From positions 88,274 to 124,295 of the forward strand of contig CANPXV010000003.1 of NCBI GenBank assembly GCA_947586855.1: a DNA stretch of 36,022 bases. The letters run 5' to 3'. The notes beneath the pieces were generated by a model. It was not told where the DNA came from, did not search any database, and saw nothing but the letters and a program-made list of their open reading frames with translations. How positions within the stretch are numbered: position 1 is the stretch's first letter; the number at the start of each line of letters is the position of its first letter. Of this stretch, positions 17,049 to 23,197 are shown one piece after another. Position numbers and translations under genes: made by a program. The DNA comes from an uncultured Clostridia bacterium (GTDB lineage: Bacteria > Bacillota > Clostridia > Christensenellales > CAG-314).

Positions 17049-17806
17049 GCGTTTTCTCCGTGTAGATATTTGTGCAACAGCTCAAACTGATGCGAAAACT
17101 GCTCGCTTTCTCGTCGTTTCAGCGGCGACAGCCCGTCCAGATGCGGCTCGTGCACGGTCAGCACGGTGGCGGGGCGTGCGCTAAGCACCACAATGCGGTC
17201 GGATAGCGATATGGCTTCGCTTATGTCGTGCGTCACCAGCAGCGCCGTTTTTCGCTCCTTTTTGATGATGGCGTACACGTCGTCGCACACGGTCAGCCTG
17301 GTCTGGAAGTCCAATGCGGAAAAAGGTTCGTCCAGCAACAGCAGGTCGGGATCGGTGGCCAGCGTGCGGATAAGCGCCGCCCGTTGTCTCATGCCGCCGC
17401 TCAGCTCGCTTGGGCGATGCTTGCGAAACTCCCACAGCCCGTATTTTTGCAGCAGCGACAGCGCATATTGCCTGTTTTCTGGGGTCAGCTTGTGCATTAT
17501 TTCCAGCCCAAGCAGCACGTTTTTTTCGATAGTGCGCCACTCAAACAGCTGGTCCCGTTGCAGCATGTAGCCCACATGCACCCTGTCGGACGCTCCTTTG
17601 GCGCCGTGCAGCGTCACAGTGCCGCTTGTGGGTTGCAGCAGCTTGCACACCAGCGACAAAATGGTGGTTTTTCCGCAGCCGGACGGCCCGATCATAGACA
17701 CAAATTCGCCCTCGTTGATGTCAAAGCTGAGGTGGCTCACCGCCTCTGTCTGTTGCGTCTTTGTGTAAAACACCTTGCTGACGTCGTTCAGTTCAAGTAC
17801 TTTCAT
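17045..17806 (-). CDS. ABC transporter ATP-binding protein, NitT/TauT type
   Basis: This 253-residue nucleotide-binding subunit has Walker A GPSGCGKTT at residues 40-48, the Q-loop region YMLQRDQLFEW, the ABC signature ELSGGMRQR, Walker B LLLLDEPFSALD and the H-loop LLVTHD. I chose ATG 17806 because GGAGGG lies about ten bases upstream and the alternative start 66 bases earlier adds a non-family leader. It follows the substrate-binding protein gene by 68 nt and overlaps the permease start, so the order is binding protein, ATPase, permease. Confidence 0.93.
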   Translation of the reverse strand: MKVLELNDVSKVFYTKTQQTEAVSHLSFDINEGEFVSMIGPSGCGKTTILSLVCKLLQPTSGTVTLHGAKGASDRVHVGYMLQRDQLFEWRTIEKNVLLGLEIMHKLTPENRQYALSLLQKYGLWEFRKHRPSELSGGMRQRAALIRTLATDPDLLLLDEPFSALDFQTRLTVCDDVYAIIKKERKTALLVTHDISEAISLSDRIVVLSARPATVLTVHEPHLDGLSPLKRRESEQFSHQFELLHKYLHGENA

Positions 17807-17874
17807 GGGGATTTCGCCCTCCGATTCATTTGTTAGGGACGGATCGCAACGTTTTTTGTGCCCCGCCCGCAAAT

Positions 17875-18864
17875 TTATTTGATTTTGTTGGCTGCCGAGT
17901 TGTCCACGATGATGTCGTAGCCCACTCTGGCGGGCAGTTCTCCCGCATTTTCCATGATGTCCTGCATGCGCTCAAATGCGGCCTTGTCCGTCACGGGCAC
18001 GGCGTTCCACACATCGGCGTCCTTATAGTTTTGCAGTGCCGCCGTCAGCAGCTCCACGTCCGATTCGTCAAAGTAGGGCGCCACCTTTTGCGCCAGCTCC
18101 TCTGCGGAGTGGTTCAGGGCGTAGTCGGTGCCCTTCCACACCGCCCGCAAAAATTTTTCCACCTTGTCGGGATGATTTTTCAGGTAGCTGTCCGTCACCG
18201 AGTAGCAGGTGTAGGGGATCTCGCCGCTGTCCTTGCCGATAGAGGACACGATGTACCCCTTGCCCTCCTGCACCAGACGGCTGGCTGCCGGCTCAAACAG
18301 GGGCACCAGATCCCCCGTGCCGCCGGTAAAGGCGGGGCCAAGCACGCCAAACTCTATCGAGTAGTCCATGGTGATGTTTTGCCCGTCAAAGTAGCCCTTG
18401 TTGTTCAGCACATATTGCAGGATCATTGCAGGCGTGCCGCCTTTTCGGCCCATCAGCACCGTTTGCCCCTCTATCCCGCTGTAATCAAAGTTTTTTTGCT
18501 CCGTCCTTGCCACCAAAAAGCTGCCGTCCCGCTTGGTTAGCTGGGCAATTACGTGCGGATAGTCCTTTTTGCCTTGCAGATACACATATATATTGGCCTC
18601 GCAGCCCATCAGCCCTATGTCCGCCTCGTCGGTAAGCAGCGCCGTCATCACGTTGTCGGCTCCGCTGCCGTTGGTCAGCTCGATGGTCAGCCCCTCCTCC
18701 TCAAAGTAGCCCAGCGCCATTGCCAGATATTGCGGCGCATAAAACAGGCTGTGCGTCACCTCGTTGAGGCGGATGGTGTTTTCGTCCCGTTTGCAGGCGG
18801 CCGCACCCAAAGCGCAGCAGCACAGCAGCAGACACACAAGCAACACAGTTACAAATTTTTTCAA
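17875..18864 (-). CDS. ABC transporter substrate-binding lipoprotein (NMT1/TauA-like)
   Basis: This 329-residue extracytoplasmic binding protein has a hydrophobic signal peptide (KKFVTVLLVCLLLCCC) ending in GAAAC; Cys24 is the likely lipidated residue, although the lipobox lacks the usual Leu at -3. The body has the NMT1/SsuA pattern (NEVTHSLFYAPQYLAMALGYFEEEGL, then ALLTDEADIGLMG). The TTG at 18864 is chosen because GGAGGA sits seven bases upstream and the signal peptide then begins directly with KK. In-frame ATGs at 18912 and 18894 lack a ribosome site. It is the first gene of the importer operon. Confidence 0.88.
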   Translation of the reverse strand: MKKFVTVLLVCLLLCCCALGAAACKRDENTIRLNEVTHSLFYAPQYLAMALGYFEEEGLTIELTNGSGADNVMTALLTDEADIGLMGCEANIYVYLQGKKDYPHVIAQLTKRDGSFLVARTEQKNFDYSGIEGQTVLMGRKGGTPAMILQYVLNNKGYFDGQNITMDYSIEFGVLGPAFTGGTGDLVPLFEPAASRLVQEGKGYIVSSIGKDSGEIPYTCYSVTDSYLKNHPDKVEKFLRAVWKGTDYALNHSAEELAQKVAPYFDESDVELLTAALQNYKDADVWNAVPVTDKAAFERMQDIMENAGELPARVGYDIIVDNSAANKIK

Positions 18865-18918
18865 ATGCGTTTCCTCCGATGTTTTATATTGCATACTACT
18901 TATTTTTTCCAAAAAGTG

Positions 18919-19025
18919 TTACGCCGCCGATTGCAAATGTTTGCCGCTCGCAGTCTTGCGCCGTCGAGTGAATATGTTTGCCGCTCGCATGTCCTTGGCC
19001 GCCCCTTGCAATTATTACGCCGCCG
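18919..19025. repeat. Nested direct repeats in a divergent gap
   Basis: ATGTTTGCCGCTCGCA occurs at 18937-18952 and 18974-18989. Flanking these, TTACGCCGCCG occurs at 18919-18929 and 19015-19025. The block lies between the divergent binding-protein gene and the InlB-repeat lipoprotein gene. The 301-nt gap holds nothing else apart from the promoter at 19062-19090. Confidence 0.6.
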
Positions 19026-19061
19026 CCTGCAAAAAAATTTGCAAATTCTGTTATAAAACTA

Positions 19062-19090
19062 TTTACTTTGTGAGAGGAAAGTTATATAAT
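19062..19090 (+). promoter_or_regulatory. Sigma-A-like promoter for the InlB-repeat lipoprotein
   Basis: TTTACT (19062-19067), a 17-nt spacer and TATAAT (19085-19090). The start point near 19097 leaves a leader of about 70 nt. Confidence 0.65.
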
Positions 19091-19165
19091 ATCATTGTAA
19101 GAGTGGCAGATATTGTTCAGAATATCGCCCAACCGTATCTCATCGTACAAAAGGAGTGCTACACA

Positions 19166-20659
19166 ATGTTCAAAAAAAGTTTTTTGTTGATTTTGGCAAT
19201 TGTGTCCATTGCCGCATTGATTTTGGCAGGCTGTTCGTTGCAGCCTGCCTCGCCAAACGACGATACGACCGACCCGACGCTTGAACCGACGGCGCCCGTG
19301 CAGCCCGTGCAGCCCGTGCAGCCCGTGCAACCTGCGCAGCCCTCTGTGCAGCCCGATGTCACACCCATTGCGCCGCAGCCCGACGTCCACACGCTAAGCT
19401 ACTATGTTCAGGGCGTGCTCAACACGGTGCAGGTGCAGCAAGGGCAAAGCTATTTTGTGGATGTGCCCGAAAGAACGGGCTATATTTTCGACGGTTTGTA
19501 CACGCTTCCGCAGGGCGGCGTGCAGTATGTTGACGCCCAAGGCGCCTCGCTTGCCCCCTATGCGGAGGGCGGCGACCTTTGTTTGTATGCGCAGTTTTTG
19601 CCCGATGTCGTCACGGTGCGATTCTACTCCGAGGACGGCGCATTGCTGCTAAAAAGCACGCAGGTGCCAAGTGGTACGCCCTTCGACGAGGTTGCGCCCA
19701 AACGTCTGGCCGACGGCACAACCGTCAACGGCTGGTCCTTGTCGATGGGCGGCGACCCGATAGTGCTTACGGAGCTGAACGTAGACAGCGTGTTTTATGT
19801 TGCAAGCTGCGTGTACAGCGTCACGCTGGTGGACGGCATGGGCAGCACGCAAACGCAATCTGTGCCCAACGGCGGCACGGTGGTGTTGCCCAACCTCTCG
19901 CAAAAGGGGCGCACCTTCGAGGGCTGGTTCGACGCCGACGGCAATCCCCAGCAAACGGATGTGCCCATCCGCCCCTATGGCAGCAAGGTTTTTTCTGCCA
20001 GATGGCGCAGCAACAGCTATCCTGTGCATGCCGACCCCGCCGAGGGGCAGCTTGCGCAAACGGATTGCACAGTGGTGTACGGCAGCAACTTTTGCCTGCC
20101 CGTGCCCGTGCGCAGCGGATACATGTTTGCGGGTTGGTACAGCGGCGAGATCCGCCTGACGGATAGCAACGGCAACAGCTTGCAGCCCTATCTCAACGAC
20201 GGCCCCCTGTCCGTTGCGGCGCATTGGCTGCAAAACTCCGCCACATTCAGCGACAACACCAGCTACCTCATCACGGATAGCGGCCGCTCCAAGCAGCACA
20301 TCGACACGGTGCCCCTTGCGCAGATGTTGGGTGCGTCCCTTGCCGACTACATTGCGGCGGGCGCCCGATGCGTCGAGGTGTACTACTCGTTGGAGATCGC
20401 CGAAATCGACGACGGCTACCAGCACATATTTCTCAGCACGGATACCAAGGCGCAGACGCTGTCCTCGCAGCTCATCTTTTGGGACTACTTCGAGCACGGC
20501 CGTTTCTTCGCCGAGACGCACAGCTTCCGCCATGAAAAGGTGCTTAGCCTGCCGATAACGGATTTTGCCGATACCGTCTACATTTTGTACGGTGCCAGCG
20601 GCGTGCTAAACGACGATTGGCTGCGCAACAGCGTCCGCATGACCTTCACAATCAAGTAA
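19166..20659 (+). CDS. Surface lipoprotein with InlB-type (Listeria-Bacteroides) repeats
   Basis: This 497-residue exported lipoprotein has signal peptide MFKKSFLLILAIVSIAALILAGC with a textbook LAGC lipobox (Cys23). A Pro/Gln/Val linker (about residues 40-60, PVQ units) is followed by several beta-rich repeats of the InlB B / Listeria-Bacteroides type, seen as GYIFDGLYT, GRTFEGWFDADGN and GYMFAGWYSGE with downstream YAQF/FSARW/VAAHW strands. The C-terminal 150 residues (from about 350) contain no repeat and look like a beta-sandwich. Such repeats occur in surface or secreted proteins; the ligand is unknown. AAGGAG is nine bases before the ATG. It would be lipidated by the Lgt encoded at 27547. 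Confidence 0.85.
   Translation: MFKKSFLLILAIVSIAALILAGCSLQPASPNDDTTDPTLEPTAPVQPVQPVQPVQPAQPSVQPDVTPIAPQPDVHTLSYYVQGVLNTVQVQQGQSYFVDVPERTGYIFDGLYTLPQGGVQYVDAQGASLAPYAEGGDLCLYAQFLPDVVTVRFYSEDGALLLKSTQVPSGTPFDEVAPKRLADGTTVNGWSLSMGGDPIVLTELNVDSVFYVASCVYSVTLVDGMGSTQTQSVPNGGTVVLPNLSQKGRTFEGWFDADGNPQQTDVPIRPYGSKVFSARWRSNSYPVHADPAEGQLAQTDCTVVYGSNFCLPVPVRSGYMFAGWYSGEIRLTDSNGNSLQPYLNDGPLSVAAHWLQNSATFSDNTSYLITDSGRSKQHIDTVPLAQMLGASLADYIAAGARCVEVYYSLEIAEIDDGYQHIFLSTDTKAQTLSSQLIFWDYFEHGRFFAETHSFRHEKVLSLPITDFADTVYILYGASGVLNDDWLRNSVRMTFTIK
19295..19330 (+). repeat. Four 9-bp tandem repeats encoding PVQ units
   Basis: The unit CCCGTGCAG is repeated three times exactly and once as CCCGTGCAA, inside the lipoprotein linker. 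Copy number changes would lengthen or shorten the linker in frame. Confidence 0.8.
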
Positions 20660-20660
20660 A

Positions 20661-20706
20661 ACTTTTCCAATTCGTCCAGCCGGCGAGGCGGCGTTTGGCC
20701 GGACTT
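20661..20706. repeat. GC-rich dispersed hairpin repeat, copy A
   Basis: CTTTTCC.A.TCG.CCAGCCGGCGAGG...GCGTTTGGCCGGA begins two bases after the lipoprotein stop. Arms GTCC/GGAC and GCC/GGC can form a hairpin but no T-run follows. The related copy after the next gene, at 22429-22478, shares TTTTCC, CCGGCGAGG and the TGG.CGGA end. Confidence 0.6.
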
Positions 20707-20810
20707 CGTCACAACTCTCGCCAAGCCCCACCCCAATCAACTACAATTGCACATCAGCGCCGATTTTGTTACTTGCACATCAATTTTTGCGGCAATTTCG
20801 GCGCATTGTG

Positions 20811-20839
20811 TTGACACAAAAACCTCGGTGTTGTAAAAT
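20811..20839 (+). promoter_or_regulatory. Near-consensus sigma-A promoter of the structured leader
   Basis: TTGACA (20811-20816), 17-nt spacer, TAAAAT (20834-20839). Transcription should start near 20846, giving a leader of about 186 nt before the ATG at 21032. Confidence 0.85.
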
Positions 20840-20871
20840 GTAGCTACCACATTATTCTCAATATTTTGATT

Positions 20872-20967
20872 ATATACGCATACTATCCAATGGTAGATAG
20901 TGTGTCCATCGTCAATGCGTATATGACCGTTGGGAATAGTGTGGTAACTATCGAGACACGCATCTAC
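20872..20967 (+). promoter_or_regulatory. Structured 5' leader, candidate riboswitch or attenuator
   Basis: Two arrangements cannot coexist as simple nested helices. In one, ATATACGCAT (20872-20881) pairs perfectly with ATGCGTATAT (20915-20924) around a hairpin ACTATC/GATAGT. In the other, 20893-20906 pairs with 20955-20967 in 13 bp with one bulged A, enclosing hairpins GTCA/TGAC and ATAGT/ACTAT. The 3' strand of the second helix abuts the terminator stem at 20968. No known riboswitch consensus was recognised. The ligand is unknown. Confidence 0.6.
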
Positions 20968-21001
20968 AAGTGCCGTTTCGGTAGAGACGGCACTTTTTTT
21001 T
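20968..21001 (+). terminator. Intrinsic terminator upstream of the coding region (attenuator)
   Basis: AAGTGCCGTTTC (20968-20979) pairs with GAGACGGCACTT (20984-20995) around a GGTA loop, 12 bp with one G-U, followed by eight T (20994-21001). It lies between the promoter and the start codon with no gene in between, so it must act on the zinc-ribbon gene's own transcript. Confidence 0.85.
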
Positions 21002-21031
21002 GTGTCAAAAACACACAGGAGGTATCACACT

Positions 21032-22402
21032 ATGAACAAATGCAGCAACTGCGGCGCCGAGTTCGAGGGCAATTTCTGTCCCGAATGTGGTTCGCCGTCC
21101 GACGCACCCAAAACGTGTCCCCATTGCGGTGCGCCTCTCAAACCAAACGCCAAGTTTTGCAGCAACTGCGGCCACAGATTTTTGCAACAGGACGCCCTTG
21201 CCGCAACAGTCGCACAGCCTGCCCAGCCCGCACCCAAGGCGGCCACTGGGATAAGATGGCAGCAAAACGACATCTTGCACAAAATTTTGCTGTATGCGCC
21301 CCTGGTAATATTTGTTTTGTGGGCGGTGCTTATGTTTGCCTTTATGGCGGCGCCTGTCATGAGTGACGAATTGTTCGACGAAAACGTCAATGTTTATGGA
21401 TTATTCAACGAAGAAAATACAGGTGGCGTTGACGAACTCGAAGCACTTGTGCCTGCCGCAGCTGCCTTGGTGGCCGTTTCGGCGATAGCCGTGTTGTATG
21501 CGGGCTGGCTTGCTTTGGTATACGATGGCAAAAAGCTTACCCGCTTGATCGGTCAGTGGGCAAGCATTTTATTTTATGTGATAGTTATCATTTGCACATC
21601 GGTCATCGCCGTCAAATTTAACGCCTTTTTCGACGACTTGGACGATGTCAAGGGCCCCTTTGTGGGCATAACGGTGGCGTTTACTGTGGTGTTTATGGTG
21701 TTGCACATCGGCGCTTTGGTGGCGTGCAAACTGCTTAGCGTTGGCACCCTCACCGCCAAAGAACGTGCCGAGATTAGGGAAAACTTTCAAAATTGGCTTG
21801 CAAAATGCCGTTATTACAGAATGCGTCGAAAAGCACTTGCGCCTCGTTTCAAATCCGAACGATTTATGACATGTAGCCGTATCGAGGGAGGAATGTGCGT
21901 AGCGATAGTTGTTTTTTTTGCGTTAGGTCTAGTTATTTATTGGGTGAAAAATTTTTTTGGTTCGTTTTCAGCAGAAGCGAAACCTACCTTGATAAATGTC
22001 GCTACGGGCTTTTTGACGATATTGATGACATTTATCGCAGTGTTGACATGCGTGGCTGTCTATCGCCAACGTTGGCCTAAATCAATTATTTTAAGTAGTA
22101 TAATGATACCTTTCTGTCCATTCGTCAGTTTTATGTATCTATTAGCCGTGAGTACAAATAAAACAAAGATGGACGCATTAAACATGATAGGTTGCTTTGT
22201 GGTATATCTGATTGCTTTTATATGTTCGATAGTCAATTTGAGGATGCAGGTAGTTGACCAACGCAAGGCTTTCGGACGCTACTATCGCGAGTACGACGAG
22301 CAGGCGGCGGCCGAGGGCAACGAGATAGCGCAAATGTTGTTGCAACAATCCCACCCGAAAAAGGCCAAGGACGACCACTCTTCGCAAAACGACCCAAAAT
22401 AG
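21032..22402 (+). CDS. Zinc-ribbon membrane protein of unknown function
   Basis: This 456-residue protein has two N-terminal zinc ribbons: CSNCGAEFEGNFCPECG (residues 4-20) and CPHCG...FCSNCG (about 29-47). An Ala/Pro/Gln linker precedes about seven or eight membrane helices from residue 85 to 415, and the tail is charged. Such ribbon-plus-membrane proteins are common in Clostridia and mostly uncharacterised. AGGAGG is nine bases before ATG 21032; an in-frame start at 21002 lies inside the terminator region and is rejected. Bases at about 21830-22240 look more AT-rich than the rest of the gene, though the frame stays open. Expression is probably controlled by the leader and terminator directly upstream. 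Confidence 0.85.
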   Translation: MNKCSNCGAEFEGNFCPECGSPSDAPKTCPHCGAPLKPNAKFCSNCGHRFLQQDALAATVAQPAQPAPKAATGIRWQQNDILHKILLYAPLVIFVLWAVLMFAFMAAPVMSDELFDENVNVYGLFNEENTGGVDELEALVPAAAALVAVSAIAVLYAGWLALVYDGKKLTRLIGQWASILFYVIVIICTSVIAVKFNAFFDDLDDVKGPFVGITVAFTVVFMVLHIGALVACKLLSVGTLTAKERAEIRENFQNWLAKCRYYRMRRKALAPRFKSERFMTCSRIEGGMCVAIVVFFALGLVIYWVKNFFGSFSAEAKPTLINVATGFLTILMTFIAVLTCVAVYRQRWPKSIILSSIMIPFCPFVSFMYLLAVSTNKTKMDALNMIGCFVVYLIAFICSIVNLRMQVVDQRKAFGRYYREYDEQAAAEGNEIAQMLLQQSHPKKAKDDHSSQNDPK

Positions 22403-22410
22403 CATTGTCT

Positions 22411-22478
22411 GGCCGGTTGAGTGGGAAATTTTTCCTACTCGCCTCACCGGCGAGGTGCGCCTTGCGTCTGGTCGGAAA
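22411..22478. repeat. GC-rich dispersed hairpin repeat, copy B
   Basis: A hairpin is formed by CCGGT (22413-22417) with ACCGG (22446-22450) and by GAGTGGGAA (22419-22427) with TTCCTACTC (22432-22440). It is followed by CGAGGTGCGCCTTGCGTCTGGTCGGAAA. The last part recurs as GCCTTGCGTTTGGCCGGAAA at 22663-22682 and inverted at 7559-7583. It starts nine bases after the zinc-ribbon gene stop. Confidence 0.6.
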
Positions 22479-22490
22479 GTTTTCAACTAA

Positions 22491-22720
22491 ACTCTGCAAT
22501 CACGGACCTGCGCCGAGATTGCAGCCCTCCCAGGGGGTGCCGGGGCAATGGGAGACCCCGGCGAAGTTCTGACTGATGAACAACCGTGCAGGTTGTTCCT
22601 TAGTAGTCCGGCCAAGGCTGCGCTTGCGCCCCGTAGGGGTCGGTTGCGTAGTCAACCGAACAGCCTTGCGTTTGGCCGGAAAATTTTAGAGCAAGCGGCA
22701 CAATCGCTTGCTCTTTTTTT
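22491..22720 (+). ncRNA. Candidate structured non-coding RNA with pseudoknot, class unassigned
   Basis: The helices read are: CTGCAATC 22494-22501 with 22517-22524; GCCGGGG 22539-22545 with CCCCGGC 22556-22562; CTCCCA 22527-22532 with TGGGAG 22549-22554 inside the previous loop, an H-type pseudoknot; AACAACC 22579-22585 with GGTTGTT 22591-22597 on a GACT/AGTC base; and TCCGGCCAA 22607-22615 with TTGGCCGGA 22672-22680. The last encloses GGCTG/CAGCC, CCCC-GTA-GGGG and CGGTTG/CAACCG. A strong terminator ends it at 22720. No coding frame is evident. The 5' end and promoter are not resolved, so it may be processed from the zinc-ribbon mRNA. Size and shape could suit a known class such as raiA RNA, but this was not tested. 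Confidence 0.6.
22689..22720 (+). terminator. Intrinsic terminator of the structured RNA
   Basis: GAGCAAGCG (22689-22697) and CGCTTGCTC (22705-22713) form a perfect 9-bp stem with a 7-nt loop, followed by seven T (22714-22720). Confidence 0.9.
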
Positions 22721-22736
22721 GTCATCGTGGTATAAT
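22708..22736 (+). promoter_or_regulatory. Extended -10 promoter for T-box-valS
   Basis: A perfect TATAAT at 22731-22736 is preceded by TGG (extended -10). The -35 region, TTGCTC at 22708-22713 with a 17-nt spacer, is weak and lies inside the upstream terminator's 3' arm. The start point is near 22743. Confidence 0.75.
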
Positions 22737-22742
22737 GCAAGC

Positions 22743-22998
22743 TGTAAACGCATGGGACGCAAGGTCGGCGGAGCGCTGCCTTTTCAGAGAGCGAACTACG
22801 GTGCAAATTTCGCAAGGTGGGGCCGTCCGATGTAGTGCGTTGGGCGGACGCAGCGAAACGGCGGCATTTTTGCCGAAAGTAGCGGCGGCACGGGTTGCTC
22901 CGTTAGCGGCCAACGAGGGTTGTGCTTTTGGCACGCCGAATTCAAGGTGGTACAGCGAGATTTTTCGCCCTTGGCAGTGTTTTTGCCAAGGGTTTTTT
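22743..22998 (+). promoter_or_regulatory. T-box leader controlling valS
   Basis: The element senses uncharged tRNA-Val. Stem I apical features are AGAGAG near 22788-22793 and a GCGAA/TTCGC-type hairpin with GGTGCAA in its loop. The antiterminator pairs CAAGG (22943-22947) with CCTTG (22969-22973) and GCGA with TCGC, leaving the bulge TGGTACA (22948-22954); its TGGT matches an ACCA tRNA end. The competing terminator is CCCTTGGCA (22968-22976) / TGCCAAGGG (22984-22992) plus six T. A GTC at 22825-22827 is a possible Val specifier codon but the specifier loop was not resolved. Confidence 0.9.
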
Positions 22999-23197
22999 CT
23001 TTGTCGATTGCCCCTAATTCGCCACCAAAGCCGCAATGTAGTGGCAAAAACACTCAAAATTGCCCAAAAACGCCGCAAACCGCCCCCCCCCAAAAAAAAC
23101 CGCCAATCGCCACGCTGCGATTGCCCCGCACCCCAAACCGTCTCTTGCGCTCACTCACAACAACACCGCCCAAAACTTTGGGCAAAGGGAGACATCG

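Noticed and set aside
18883-18912. TTGGAA-N18-TATAAA on the - strand as promoter of the ABC importer
   Set aside because: The implied start point falls inside the ribosome site of the TTG start, leaving an unworkably short leader.
19295-19330. Short tandem repeats as a CRISPR-like array
   Set aside because: The units are 9 bp, contiguous, in frame inside a coding region, and have no spacers.
22572-22597. CTGATGA as a hammerhead ribozyme core
   Set aside because: The stem after it is not followed by the required GAAA segment and no cleavage-site stem is present; it fits better as part of the larger RNA fold.
22548-22835. A 95-codon + strand frame across the structured RNA
   Set aside because: It crosses an intrinsic terminator and the valS promoter and has no ribosome site.
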